From contig NC_060021.1 in assembly GCF_021134715.1 (NCBI RefSeq), positions 3,038,001 through 3,102,000 of the forward strand: 64,000 nucleotides of DNA, in the 5' to 3' direction. Every line of letters starts with the position of its first letter. Within the stretch, counting starts at the first letter, position 1. This document shows positions 54,532 through 64,000 of the stretch, one piece after another. Made by a program: the position numbers and the translations under genes. The notes under the pieces are model-generated. The model saw nothing but the letters and a program-made list of their open reading frames with translations. It had not been told where the DNA came from and ran no database searches. Source of the stretch: Daphnia pulex. Lineage: Eukaryota; Arthropoda; Branchiopoda; Diplostraca; Daphniidae.

Positions 54532-56270
54532 AGAAATTCTACCGGTTTCTTTGACAATGCCCCTCTGCCATGGCACTGCACCTTCATTTGAAAAGTATAT
54601 TTTAAACTTATCGCGAATATTTTTGGCGACAGTTGTGTAGTTCACTCCTGTTCCTGGCCACAAGACACTTCACAAAGATGTAATGATAACATTAATTGTT
54701 TTATGCGTTGCTTTCCTTAAAAATATTTACCGAAACATTGGTGTTATTGTATTGTCCGTCCTCCAGGCCCCTTCGATTAAAATTCTCTTTGCATCAAAAT
54801 GATCTGATAGCTTTTGATTATCCAAGTAGAAGCGGCTATCTTCGCGAATCAGCATATTGTGCAAGACAACGCCTGCCTTTATGTAATTTTCAACACTTTG
54901 AGGGCTTCCAGTCATGGGGGTGCGGAAAATGCGCAATTGATTGGTGAAATCCCGAAAGCATTTTAATCGTTCTTCTTTCTCGAGACAATCTAAAGCACAT
55001 ATATTGTGCAGTCCTATCTTTTCACCTTATATTGCTGAAATATATGGAAAATGTATTGAATTCTACCTGTAATTGAAGATTAGTTCTGCTTCAGTCAATG
55101 ATCTTGTACTTCGTCCGGGATATGGCTTCATTATGTTGGTTTTCAATGGAAATGCATCATTCTAGATAAAAAGGCAAACATATTGATCAGTGTTGAGTAT
55201 TAAAATAGCACGTCAAAGTATCAAACATTACGATTACGAAAACGTAAGGTGATAAATTACTGGAGTAAATCAGTGTTGATGGTTCTTGAATACCCAAATA
55301 ACCGTTATCGAGGTCTTCCGCAAACTGTGATGATGCAAATATACTCGCATCTCCCTCTCTACCATAAGCCCCGATATCGATACCAATGAAACAGTAATTT
55401 GCATGGCAAACGGTGAACATAACCTTTTGTAGTTGTACCAATTAGAGCCACCGTTGTCAGGGCACTGAATCGCGAAGTGCTTTCCATCTCCATCCCCAAC
55501 ACAATTTGGGAAATACCAAATTTTGGAGTAGTCATTCGATATTTGTTTCCACTTATTTGTATCTGGCAATTGTAAATAGGTAGGAGCAAGGATCTCATAC
55601 ACTATTCTCCATGTTTCGTTCACTATTTTAGATACTGTGTCCTATCCGGAATAGGAAAGAGATCGCATACAGTCTCCTGATGCGAGGAACCTCAGAGTCA
55701 ATGCCAATCGTTGCTCTATTTTATTGATGAAATAATTACTAAACAATTTCAGTTTAATGATTTGTAACATTAAAATCTTACCAACTGGAATAGCACGTCT
55801 CATTTCGGTGTCTTTCTTAAATAATTTAGGGCCTACCATGACCAAAAATTTGTTGAACAAGGCTTGTTGTTGACCGAAAGAAGTTGAACATACGAGTAAT
55901 GTTTCTGAATGTAAAGACGTATGCATACTCTTCTCTGACAGTAGAATAGTAGTGAACAAAGAATTTTCTCTCGTTCAGGTTCTGAATTATGGAACCTTGT
56001 CCAAAATCTACCTAAAAATGAGTAATATGAGGTTTTCAGATTGTTTGTGGTGATCTCTCAACTGAAATTATAATCCTACCAACAGGTCGAAGATTATTGG
56101 CTAACAACCTTCGTCGGTGACGTTTAAACAACAAGGACAACAAACATACAACCTTGGCCTTCCTACCCCACATTTCCAAAGTGTTTTGACGAATAATTCG
56201 TTCTCTTTCTTGATCGTTATTATCAAAATAATTAGAAACTTCTTCAACGGATGAATCACTTATGTTTTTT
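54532..56270 (-). pseudogene. HARBI1-type PIF/Harbinger transposase, degenerate
   Basis: Minus-strand blocks in HARBI1 order: an N-terminal helical region; MVGPKLFKKDTEMRRAIPVG ending at a GTAAGATT donor and resuming after an AG acceptor with EQRLALTLRFLASGD; the DDE region with PNCVGDGDGKHFAIQCP (Asp 1; usually GAIDGKH); DIGAYGREGDASIF (Asp 2); a C-terminal block with KAGVVLHNMLI; and the terminal EGAVPWQ. The frame shifts near SLSYSG (about 55650, with a stop) and again after YNYKR (about 55430). It retains introns. This is a dead copy of an autonomous element or a decayed host-type HARBI1 gene. Confidence 0.75.
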
Positions 56271-56879
56271 CACTGATGTCTGTTGAAGTTGATGAAGGAA
56301 ACTGTTGACATGCTGTTGATATTGACAAGTACTCCAACTGACAAACACTACACTACATCTATAACAAGAAAAAATTTAGGTTTGAATTGACGTTAAAACC
56401 CAACTCTAACGTAAAAAACTAAATGAAACTTACGTAAGAAAAACGTAAAACGAACACATAGAAAAGAGTTGTAGTGTGAACGAAGCTTTAGTTATTATTT
56501 TTGTTGAAAACAGTCGATGGCAGAACCTATCGCTAGAACTTTAAGTTCAAAAAGAAATTTACAGCAAAAAATACGAAGAATGAGTCGATATTTGATGCAC
56601 CTCAGGGTTTCTCAAAAGCAGATGATTTATGGTTCAACATAACAATAAAGCATATATTGGCAACTTTTTTAAAGAATGTTGGGGTTTTAAGGGCAAAAAA
56701 AAAAAAAATTTGGCAAGAGAAATAACATTGTATAAAATCGAAGAAAGAAAATAGAACGGGACCAAGAAGAAAAAAAGCGTGTCGAGAGCAGGAAATTGGC
56801 CAAAGTGTAAGTCGATCTGGAGACGACCAGTTGAGACGCTAAGACCACCCAGAAGGAACTCATCGTTGAGAATGAGGAT

Positions 56880-57420
56880 CTTTCTTGGTGGATTTGATCC
56901 TTCTTGGTGCCGGAGCGGGAGCTATGGATGGGCCATTACCAAATATGAAATTCCTCGTAGGCCGACTTGGTCATTCTGTTGGCGTCAGCGCCATCCAACC
57001 ACTGCCAACTCAACCGGACTGTTTGGCGTTAAGCGGGTGGATGGGCTCTAGTCGGAATCACGCTAGAGAAGGGGAGATCCACTGTAAAACTTCCTCCAAT
57101 TTCAAGATGACGCCGTCGCCGCTGCCGAAGGATCCCTTGGCAGAGTCGTGAAGCAAGGAAAAACCGGACTGAGGTTGGACATGCCGTGCGAGCGTTCTCG
57201 GCTCTGACGAGCCCCGCGTAGGACGAGGTGGGTTGCAAGTCTGTCAAAACGTGCCGATCCGCCAGCTCCATTTGGTCGGAATCGTCGGTCCAGCCCACGT
57301 TCAGCTAATGTCTTGATTTGAATCGGGGTCGCCACTGCTGAAAATTTCGACCGTGTAGCTCAGCAGAGACGAGGCGCCGATTCTCGAGTCAATCCGTCAG
57401 CCAACCGCCAAGGAGTTGGT
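56880..57420 (-). pseudogene. Robo-like fibronectin III domain fragment
   Basis: The minus strand carries GASSLLSYTVEIFSS and, after a one-base shift and a stop, LTDLQPTSSYAGLVRAENARTA. Together they match the C-terminal half of a fibronectin type III domain of the Roundabout/Dscam kind (a Tyr-x-Val strand and the SSY..LVRAEN signature). Further fragments in other frames continue to about 56900. It is GC-rich compared with its AT-rich neighbours. Frameshifts and in-frame stops mark a pseudogene or exon-duplication relic. Confidence 0.4.
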
Positions 57421-58200
57421 CGTCTTTGTAGAGGAGCCGCAGCTGAGATGGAGAGCCGGACAGAGCCATTGGGTTGCTGGGGCTACGCGAGTAGGCGACG
57501 TTCGAGTTGCTCTGGCTGGCCATCGTAAGAGAGGCCGTCCAGTCCACCGTCTGATCTCCGAATCCAATTCAACAGGCTTAAATTCTGACGTTGGACGTTG
57601 GTACTGTTTTCGCGAGCGCTCTGTGGCTTATAGGATTAGGGCCGTCTTGGCAGAGAAAGAAACTTTTAAGATTAGTTTCCATAATTTTAATAGTTAATAT
57701 CTCAGATCCTCAGCCGAGTATCGTAAAAATATGGAAACCATTTGAAATGGCGGGCTATCTCATCACTTTGAAACAATCAGAATATTTATAGGTACAGCAT
57801 TTGACGAGAAACTGCTGCACAAAAACAGCAAAAATTAAAAATTCCGGCTACCCCCCCCCTCCCACAGTTTTTTGCTAATATCTCCAAAACGACAAAAGCT
57901 AATCGATTGCGGTTTTCACCAATTGACTAAGCAAAAAATTTTGAACTAAACTCATCTATTTATGTATTTACAACCCCTAGTTATGATTTCTTCAAAATAA
58001 AAAAAAATGCCAAAATGGTCTCTTTGAGTGGCGGATTGCTTGTAAATATTAGCTTAAAACCTCAAACCTACACTGACATATTGAGAAATGTACACGGAAC
58101 AAAACTTACTTGCTAGTTCAATGCAAATTTCCGGAAGTTGACAAAAGAGCAAATTAGCAAAAATCTAACAAGTGAACATAATTGCTGGAAAATTTACAGT
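57421..58200. other. GC-rich to AT-rich transition, no gene assigned
   Basis: The first 200 bp continue the GC-rich composition of the preceding fragment and probably derive from the same source. A poly-C tract lies at about 57852. Otherwise nothing recognised. Confidence 0.3.
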
Positions 58201-58429
58201 ATAATAATCCACATCATTATCTTACGTTAGCTGCCGATATATGTCTTTGGAATTGTGTAAAATAAAGTAACTGAAATGGATGTTTCTAACTGCTGAAAGC
58301 AACTGGAATAAAACTGGAATAAAACTGGTTTTGCATGCACAGGAAATTATCCAGAACCAAAACATGTTATGTAAAAGTATACAATAGAAATTTTGGTTAG
58401 TTTGGGTTACCAGAATTCCAACACTTTTT

Positions 58430-59258
58430 AAAAAGTTTACTTGAGCTCTGCTGACTTGCACCTTCATCAGGCAGTTCTGTGGGCAATCTGATTGGATTTG
58501 ACTAAAAGAAAGATCAACAAAATCTAAAAAAACTTGCTCAGATTTTGCAAAGTGCTTAGCAGCCTAAAAAAAGAATATTATGTTACGTAGGGGAAAGGAA
58601 ATGCCAATGACATAAACCAATGAAGATAATGAATTACTTCTACGTTAACATTTCCATGGATTTTAAATTGGATTTCTGAATCCAGTGAAATTAATTCACA
58701 AACAAGACACAAGAACAAAACTCAAGAAAACAAAGTCTCACGACAACATTTTGTGTAAATGACATAATTTTTTTTCATTGAAATTCTCCAATAGGGCAGG
58801 AAAATATCTGACAATGCTGCGATTCACGTTCTGACTTATTTTCTACAGGCACTATTAATAAAAACAGATGTGATTAATACTCAAAGAAATAAAAAATAAA
58901 ATAATAACTAACCTAAGTCCAAATTTGTGGTGCCAAAGTCTCGAAAGATATTTCGCAAACTGTTTTCATTTGCTTTGAAAAGCAGTCTGATTTGAGAAAA
59001 ATCATCTTCTCTTTGCACTACTTGTGCTTGAAGTTCCTTGAATACGTCCACCAAGGACAGTTCATCAAAACCGTCGAGCTCAGCCACATTATCTGCGTCA
59101 AACGAAGACACGAGGTAGCAAAACACAGGAGTTGCCGCGAGATCATCTAGGATGTGAAATAGCTGGGTTTGTTTTAACAGTTGCTTAATTCCGCTGTCGA
59201 CGAGAACAACAAAACACAAAGATGAACCTGATTTCATTTTTCGACCAGCAGTTATCAT
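58430..59258 (-). CDS. hypothetical gene, unrecognised
   Basis: The first exon starts at the ATG 59256-59258 and reads about 116 codons (hydrophobic then mixed, with ILDDLAATPVFCYLVSSFDA), ending at a GTTAGT donor near 58915. A second exon may lie around 58440-58520 (QIQSDCPQNCLMKVQVSRAQ, GTAAAC donor). Composition is protein-like (balanced, few rare runs) but no family is recognised. Confidence 0.35.
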
Positions 59259-60198
59259 ACCAGTTATTTACCACTGTAATACTCGTGGTGTCAGCTGATT
59301 GCTTGGTAGAGTTCATTTAATCTATTCACGCGACCGTCCTAAGTTGTTTGAAATTTTCATGTAGACACTTGTGTTGTCGAGTTCATCATCAAATGAGTAA
59401 ACGTTTTGATCTATTCAGTCTGTCAGTCAACACTCGACAGGCTAACAGCCAAACAGTGTCAAACACAATGAGTGTGTGAGTTCATAACGAATTTTACATT
59501 CAGATTATGCAAGGAAGGCATTTCAAGCAAAGTCGATATGGCAAAGTTTACTTTAAAATAACACAATGTTGAGTCACAGCAAGTGATACATAAATTAAGT
59601 TGTCGCACTCAGAATTTTGTTTCTGCTGGTATTTTGTGGATGATTAAAGCATTTTGAAGTAAAGTGTTTAAACTATAAAATGTGATGCATTGTATTTCAC
59701 TTATTCACTGTAACAAATCGTATTTTTCTCAGGGAAAAGAAGAGACTGAATTAGTATCGGGGGTCTACACTTTTAGTCTAAACCAAATAGAGAAGCAGAC
59801 CAGAAAAGAAAAAAAGTCAGCTAGCAGCAACACTGGAGACTGGTGGAACCTTACGAGGTCTTTTAAGAAGAATTTTTATGCCAGAAATCTCAGAATGTTT
59901 GATTCAAGAAGAGATCGAGCTCGAAATAAGGAAATAAAGAAGTAACCAGGACAAGCAAATTTATCTTGACTTCAAGCCTGAAACCATGAACAAACAAGAG
60001 ATTGCTAGACGAATTATGATGAAAGTAGAAATCCTAGAGGGAAAAAATGGAGTGTCCGGCAATTTGCACATAAGAAATCACCCAGTTCCGCCCAGTTCAT
60101 GTTTTGGAGATTCCGTCACTTGCCACTGTTACAGTTTTTGGTACAAGCCAGCTTTACCTTAAGAAACAATCGACAGAGGAGCCTTTTTTGTTTTTCAG

Positions 60199-61270
60199 TT
60201 GGAATCTGTTATCCATGCCTGTCAGAGGCATACCGAAAGACTGCCGGATGGATCTCGAGCTGGATTTCTTCTCGGAGACGGAGCCAGAGTGGGCAAAGGT
60301 CGAATTGCTGCCGCAATTATCTTCGAGAACTTTTTACGAGGCCGTAAAAACTCTATCTGGCTCTCAGTGTCGAACGAACACAAATACGATGCCAAGTGGG
60401 ATTTACGTGATATCGGCACCGACCAAATTGCCTTCCACCATTTGTACACCTCTAAACGCTCCCTCGTCTCTGCTGGAGATGTTTTCGGTTCAGTAAAAGA
60501 AGGTGTCGTATTCTCTACTTTCTTCAATCTGACCGAGTTCTCGTATTTCCGTAAGAAATACCAATCGAGCCTTGACGAGTGGTTTGATTGGTGTGGGCAA
60601 GATTTTAATGGCGTCATCATTGTCGACGAATGTCATCAAACTAAGAAACAATTTTGCAACAACGTGAGGACTGGAACAAACATTGAATGTGCAGTTTTGA
60701 AACTACAGGCCAGATTACAAAATGCAAGGATCGTCTACATGTGTGCAACTGGCATTTCAGAACCCATCAATATGGGATACATGACCCGCGTTGGATTATG
60801 GGGCCAAGGAACTGCGTTCCATGGTAATCGAAAATGTTTTCTTTATATATTTTAATGCATTTTTAATATGATCTTATTGTTTGCACAGAATTTGACCATT
60901 TCGTGGAAGCCTTTGAGGATATGGGTTGCATGGAATTGGTGGGCATGGAGAAGCAACGCGGAATGTACTTGGCACGTCAACTTTCTTTTGAAGACGTCGT
61001 TTTCGACATATTTGAAGTTGACGTGGATCAGAATCTCGTCAAAATTTACGACCAATCTGTTGCACTGTGGGAGGAATTCTTAAAATCTTCACATCGATCT
61101 TTCACAGAAGCCGAAAATCGCCAAACCATTGATCGAAATGCTCATCGAACATTTTGGTTACACTTTTGGGCTGCACACTCTGATTTCTTCAAGTACCTTT
61201 GCATTTCAGCCAAGATAAGGGACGCCGCCTTAATGGCTCAACAAGCCGGAAAGGATGGGAAGTGTGTGGT
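60199..61270 (+). CDS. strawberry-notch-like SF2 helicase fragment
   Basis: Exon 60199-60823 and exon 60889 to about 61270 join in phase and match the helicase core of Strawberry notch/SBNO proteins: DGSRAGFLLGDGARVGKGR (Walker A), VDECHQ (DExH), CATGISEP (usually SATGASEP) and GLWGQGT, then MEKQRGMYLARQLSFEDV. A good acceptor precedes 60199. SBNO proteins exceed 1000 residues and act in nuclear Notch and transcription pathways, so only a central part is seen. Walker A has Arg where Gly is usual (GDGARVGKGR). The continuation after KCVV is unclear and upstream coding is not convincing. It may be a divergent paralogue or a gene fragment. Confidence 0.6.
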
Positions 61271-62239
61271 GATAATCGTGATAATGACGATAATTGCTCT
61301 TTTTTAATTCCTTTAAAATTCAGCGTGGTCAAGTTATTTCAATTTAGAAGCTCAGAATGTTTTGCTGGAATATCGCGTGGATTTTGCTGAGTTTTTCCGG
61401 AATTTGCGGAAGTATGGAATGGGGAAGAAGGTATTGATACCCGTAATTTAATTTTCCTTTTCACAGATGTTGCACACGTACCACCCTGTTCTTTTGTTTA
61501 CAGCCAATGGAATGTCTTTCGTCAGCCCGAATGATGCGCTTGAAATAATGTATGTAATCTGTAATGTATTCATTTCAAATCTACTAAATGAGTATGGTAA
61601 CAAGTGTTCTGAAAGTTTATGATTCTTTTGTTCTTCTTCTTCGCCAAGTAGACGGGAGCTCCAGTACCGACGCGTTCTGCGTGCGATCGTTCGCGGGGAA
61701 TTCAATGGATACAACCGGTGTTGGCGTTATAGGGTTATATAGTAAAGCGATAAATCATTAGTTTTTTTGTGCAGTTCGTCTGACCATATAGAGAACTATA
61801 GTCAAAAATTTTTATTCCCCAACATGATTGGCTCATCATCTTCTCATCTACAACAGAACAGTTACCAAAACCCACTTTAATTGCTTGAAGCTCTTTTGAA
61901 ACCCTTTACAATATAAAAATAAAATTTCAATTTGGTCTAAACTTCGTTTCAGGTGCCACGCACCACTTCCTTTAAAGATTTCTTATCCGCAATCTAAATA
62001 CTTCTGTTTATTTATGGTATTATGGAGAATTTTTATTTTGAAGTTCAGATGTATTTTAAAACACGGCTTCAACATTAGCTCTAATTAGGATTGAGCAATA
62101 TTCGATTTTCCTTTTCAAAAATGTTCAGTGACAATCACTTGACCACAAAATTTGTTTAGATTGACGAGGATTGACGAGGATACGTCTCCAAGTCTTATAC
62201 GTCGTTATTATTATGTCTTATAAGTCTTTCGGTTAACAG

Positions 62240-62650
62240 GACTACGGCTAGCCACTACGTTGGAATAAGCGTTTCGTCGTGAGAATCTGTCCAGCCCCCG
62301 ATCGCGATGGTTGTCTTCAAACTCGGGTACTGTTTCTTGAGATCGACGATTGTTGCATAAAACTAATTAGCTCATAGGCCTAAGACAACAGCATGATCAA
62401 ATTCTACGATATTATAAGTGTTCCCATCCAATATTGCAAAAGCGTAGACCATTTCGGTGTGTAGTGTGGCATTTATGTCGTCTACTGCATACTTGCCATC
62501 GCCTTAATTTAACAAGGAAAAAAATTGATAAGATAATTAAAATGACGCCATAATAATTTTTTGAAGCTTAGTTACCTGGACGATGGTAGGCCCAGTTTGG
62601 GAAATAGCAAATAAGGCGGGATCCAGCTTTCATGACTATGTCAGAAATAG
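62240..62650 (-). pseudogene. GH18 chitinase N-terminal fragment
   Basis: On the minus strand, an exon ending at a GTAACT donor at 62576 encodes RLICYFPNWAYHRP, the opening strand of GH18 chitinases. The next exon, from 62502, continues in phase with DGKYAVDDINATLHTEMVYA and, after TGA and TAG stops, KKQYPSLKTTIAIGGWTDS, the second conserved GH18 block. A frameshift follows, then NAYSNVVAS. The catalytic DxxDxDxE block is not present. It is a broken remnant of a chitin-degrading enzyme gene, a family large in crustaceans. Confidence 0.65.
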
Positions 62651-64000
62651 TTGTCATCAGAATGTTTTTCTCGTTTTTTTCCACCACCCCATCACTTGTT
62701 GTGAAAATCCCCGGCCTACTAATATCCACAACCATTGCTCCACCCAGTTGATGATGTTTGAAGACGTATTGGCTCTTTGAGAGTCATATGTTGACCACTT
62801 TGAACTTTCCGTCCCCTGCGTAAAATGCACTTGTCCGTTATTGTTAGTTTTTTCCTGGAGCGCAATGTAATTTTACCTCTTGATTTTTGTCGACGCAGCC
62901 CTGGCAGGAATAAAGGTCGTTCAGAATGCTGTGCAGGACTGGAAGGATTTTCTAAGTCCCGACGACGGGGTAGTGACGTGGTTGCCGGGACTTGGACGAA
63001 TAAAGACGGATGAATAAGACAAGGCCTTGGAGTGGATCACATCGGCCATGTGACAAATCAGCCACAGCCAAAGAGATGCTCAACGATCATGGAAGTCAAT
63101 CTTTAATTGTTCTGGGAATGATGTAGTAGGGATCTTCCTCGCCATCCGATCCCTGCGGGGAATTATGGCAGGATTTTGGATTTCAGCAGATTGTAGGACG
63201 CGTTAACAAAGCCGATGAATGTGTAGGAAACGGTGGCAAAGAGGACGAAGCCAAAAGTGCAGCATCAGAGTTTCTCGACTGATCGGCAGGCGATGCAAAA
63301 TTGGCGTTGATAATTGCAGACGACAGCTGCATTTGTTGACGGAGGATACTGAGGGCAGCAATTCAGTTTCAGCTGAATGCTGCTGAGACTTTGGAATGCA
63401 AATAAAATCAAGTTCAGCAATAACTGCAATGAAAATAAAAACATTATATTATTGGAAACGCTTTCAAAAGTGTAAAGAAGTGTTAAAACTCACTGCTACG
63501 AGGCAGCGGAAGACGCACTGGACGCGGAAGTATTGCGGCAGTGAGCCGTATCCTCGGGAGACAATAACGGGATGTGCAAGCATATCTTCTATAGCGCGCC
63601 ATAACTTAGCAGCTGAACATCTGTTTTGGATTGCAGTATTGGAAAAAAACGAACACATTTATACGGAAATTAATGACACATGAAACTATTACCTTGCCAT
63701 ACACCAGGAGCCAATAAATACGGACAAAATGTAGATCCAGTAATTGAGAAATTCGATCAAATAGTGCATACCGTAATGGATTTGACAGTTTGCTATTTTC
63801 CACGTCGGCAAACGACCTGGTTAAAATGGAAGATAAAAGGTACCCAAGTAAACGAAATCCACCACCCTACCAATCTTAGCAGTTTTAATGGAGAAAACGA
63901 CCATTAGTGGCTGATATTCGTAAAAAATTGACATCTTAGCATAAGAAAAGCGTAAAAATTTGTACTAAAATTGTTTCCAAGTCACTAGTCTCGTATTAAC
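62651..64000. other. no confident gene; scattered protein-like fragments
   Basis: A plus-strand frame near 62898-63013 reads plausibly (VVQNAVQDWKDFLSP) before a stop. A minus-strand fragment near 63110-63280 has a hydrophobic segment (FGFVLFATVSYTFIGFV) and, in another frame, an acidic tail ending YYIIPRTIKD. Neither can be assigned. The end of the window (63396-63907) holds short mixed frames only. Confidence 0.25.

Overview
The window looks like nuclear DNA of an arthropod, most likely a cladoceran crustacean such as Daphnia. This is inferred from short GT-AG introns (about 60-100 bp), small secreted cuticle- and Kunitz-type genes with a tiny first coding exon, TTAGG-like repeats, and a dense mix of Ty3/gypsy, Harbinger, MULE, hAT-like and Helitron-like sequence. 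No rRNA, tRNA or CRISPR was found.

Layout. 1-2265: almost no recognisable gene. 2266-15368: a complete 13.1 kb env-bearing Ty3/gypsy element with 677-bp LTRs differing at one noticed base and a CAAA target duplication. It encodes a Gag with a 21-triplet collagen-like stretch, a Pol in the -1 frame, an Env-like glycoprotein, an accessory ORF behind its own TATA box and, on the opposite strand, a two-exon gene with splice sites and a poly(A) signal. The accessory and antisense genes converge on a ~34-bp tandem repeat. 15369-21080: host or MULE remnants, a strong hairpin, and a 2.1 kb hAT-like element (8-bp target duplication, nested Helitron-like repeats) that splits a small secreted-protein gene. 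21624-22278: an intact two-Kunitz protease-inhibitor gene.

23646-36306: a near-identical 5.56 kb tandem array (two full units, one truncated). Each unit has a type II membrane protein gene with a Pro/Cys-rich stalk, a decayed small-peptide gene and an intact three-exon Gly/Tyr-rich secreted peptide gene. The third unit is cut by a head-to-tail Helitron-like array (36307-37330). 37861-49090: two diverged direct repeats with TTAGG-like tracts flank an island holding a BMS1 pseudogene, a WAP/thyroglobulin/Kunitz transmembrane gene, a small secreted-protein gene and a KH-domain pseudogene.

49090-64000: a gene-fragment landscape with a hairpin, a putative Arg/Ser/Pro-rich gene, a TIR element, a frameshifted HARBI1 transposase, a Robo-like FN3 fragment, a strawberry-notch-like helicase fragment and a GH18 chitinase pseudogene. 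The most unusual object is the retroelement: collagen-like Gag, a sense accessory gene with an internal promoter, and a convergent spliced antisense gene. That combination recalls complex retroviruses (internal promoters and antisense genes), although the proteins show no homology I can recognise.
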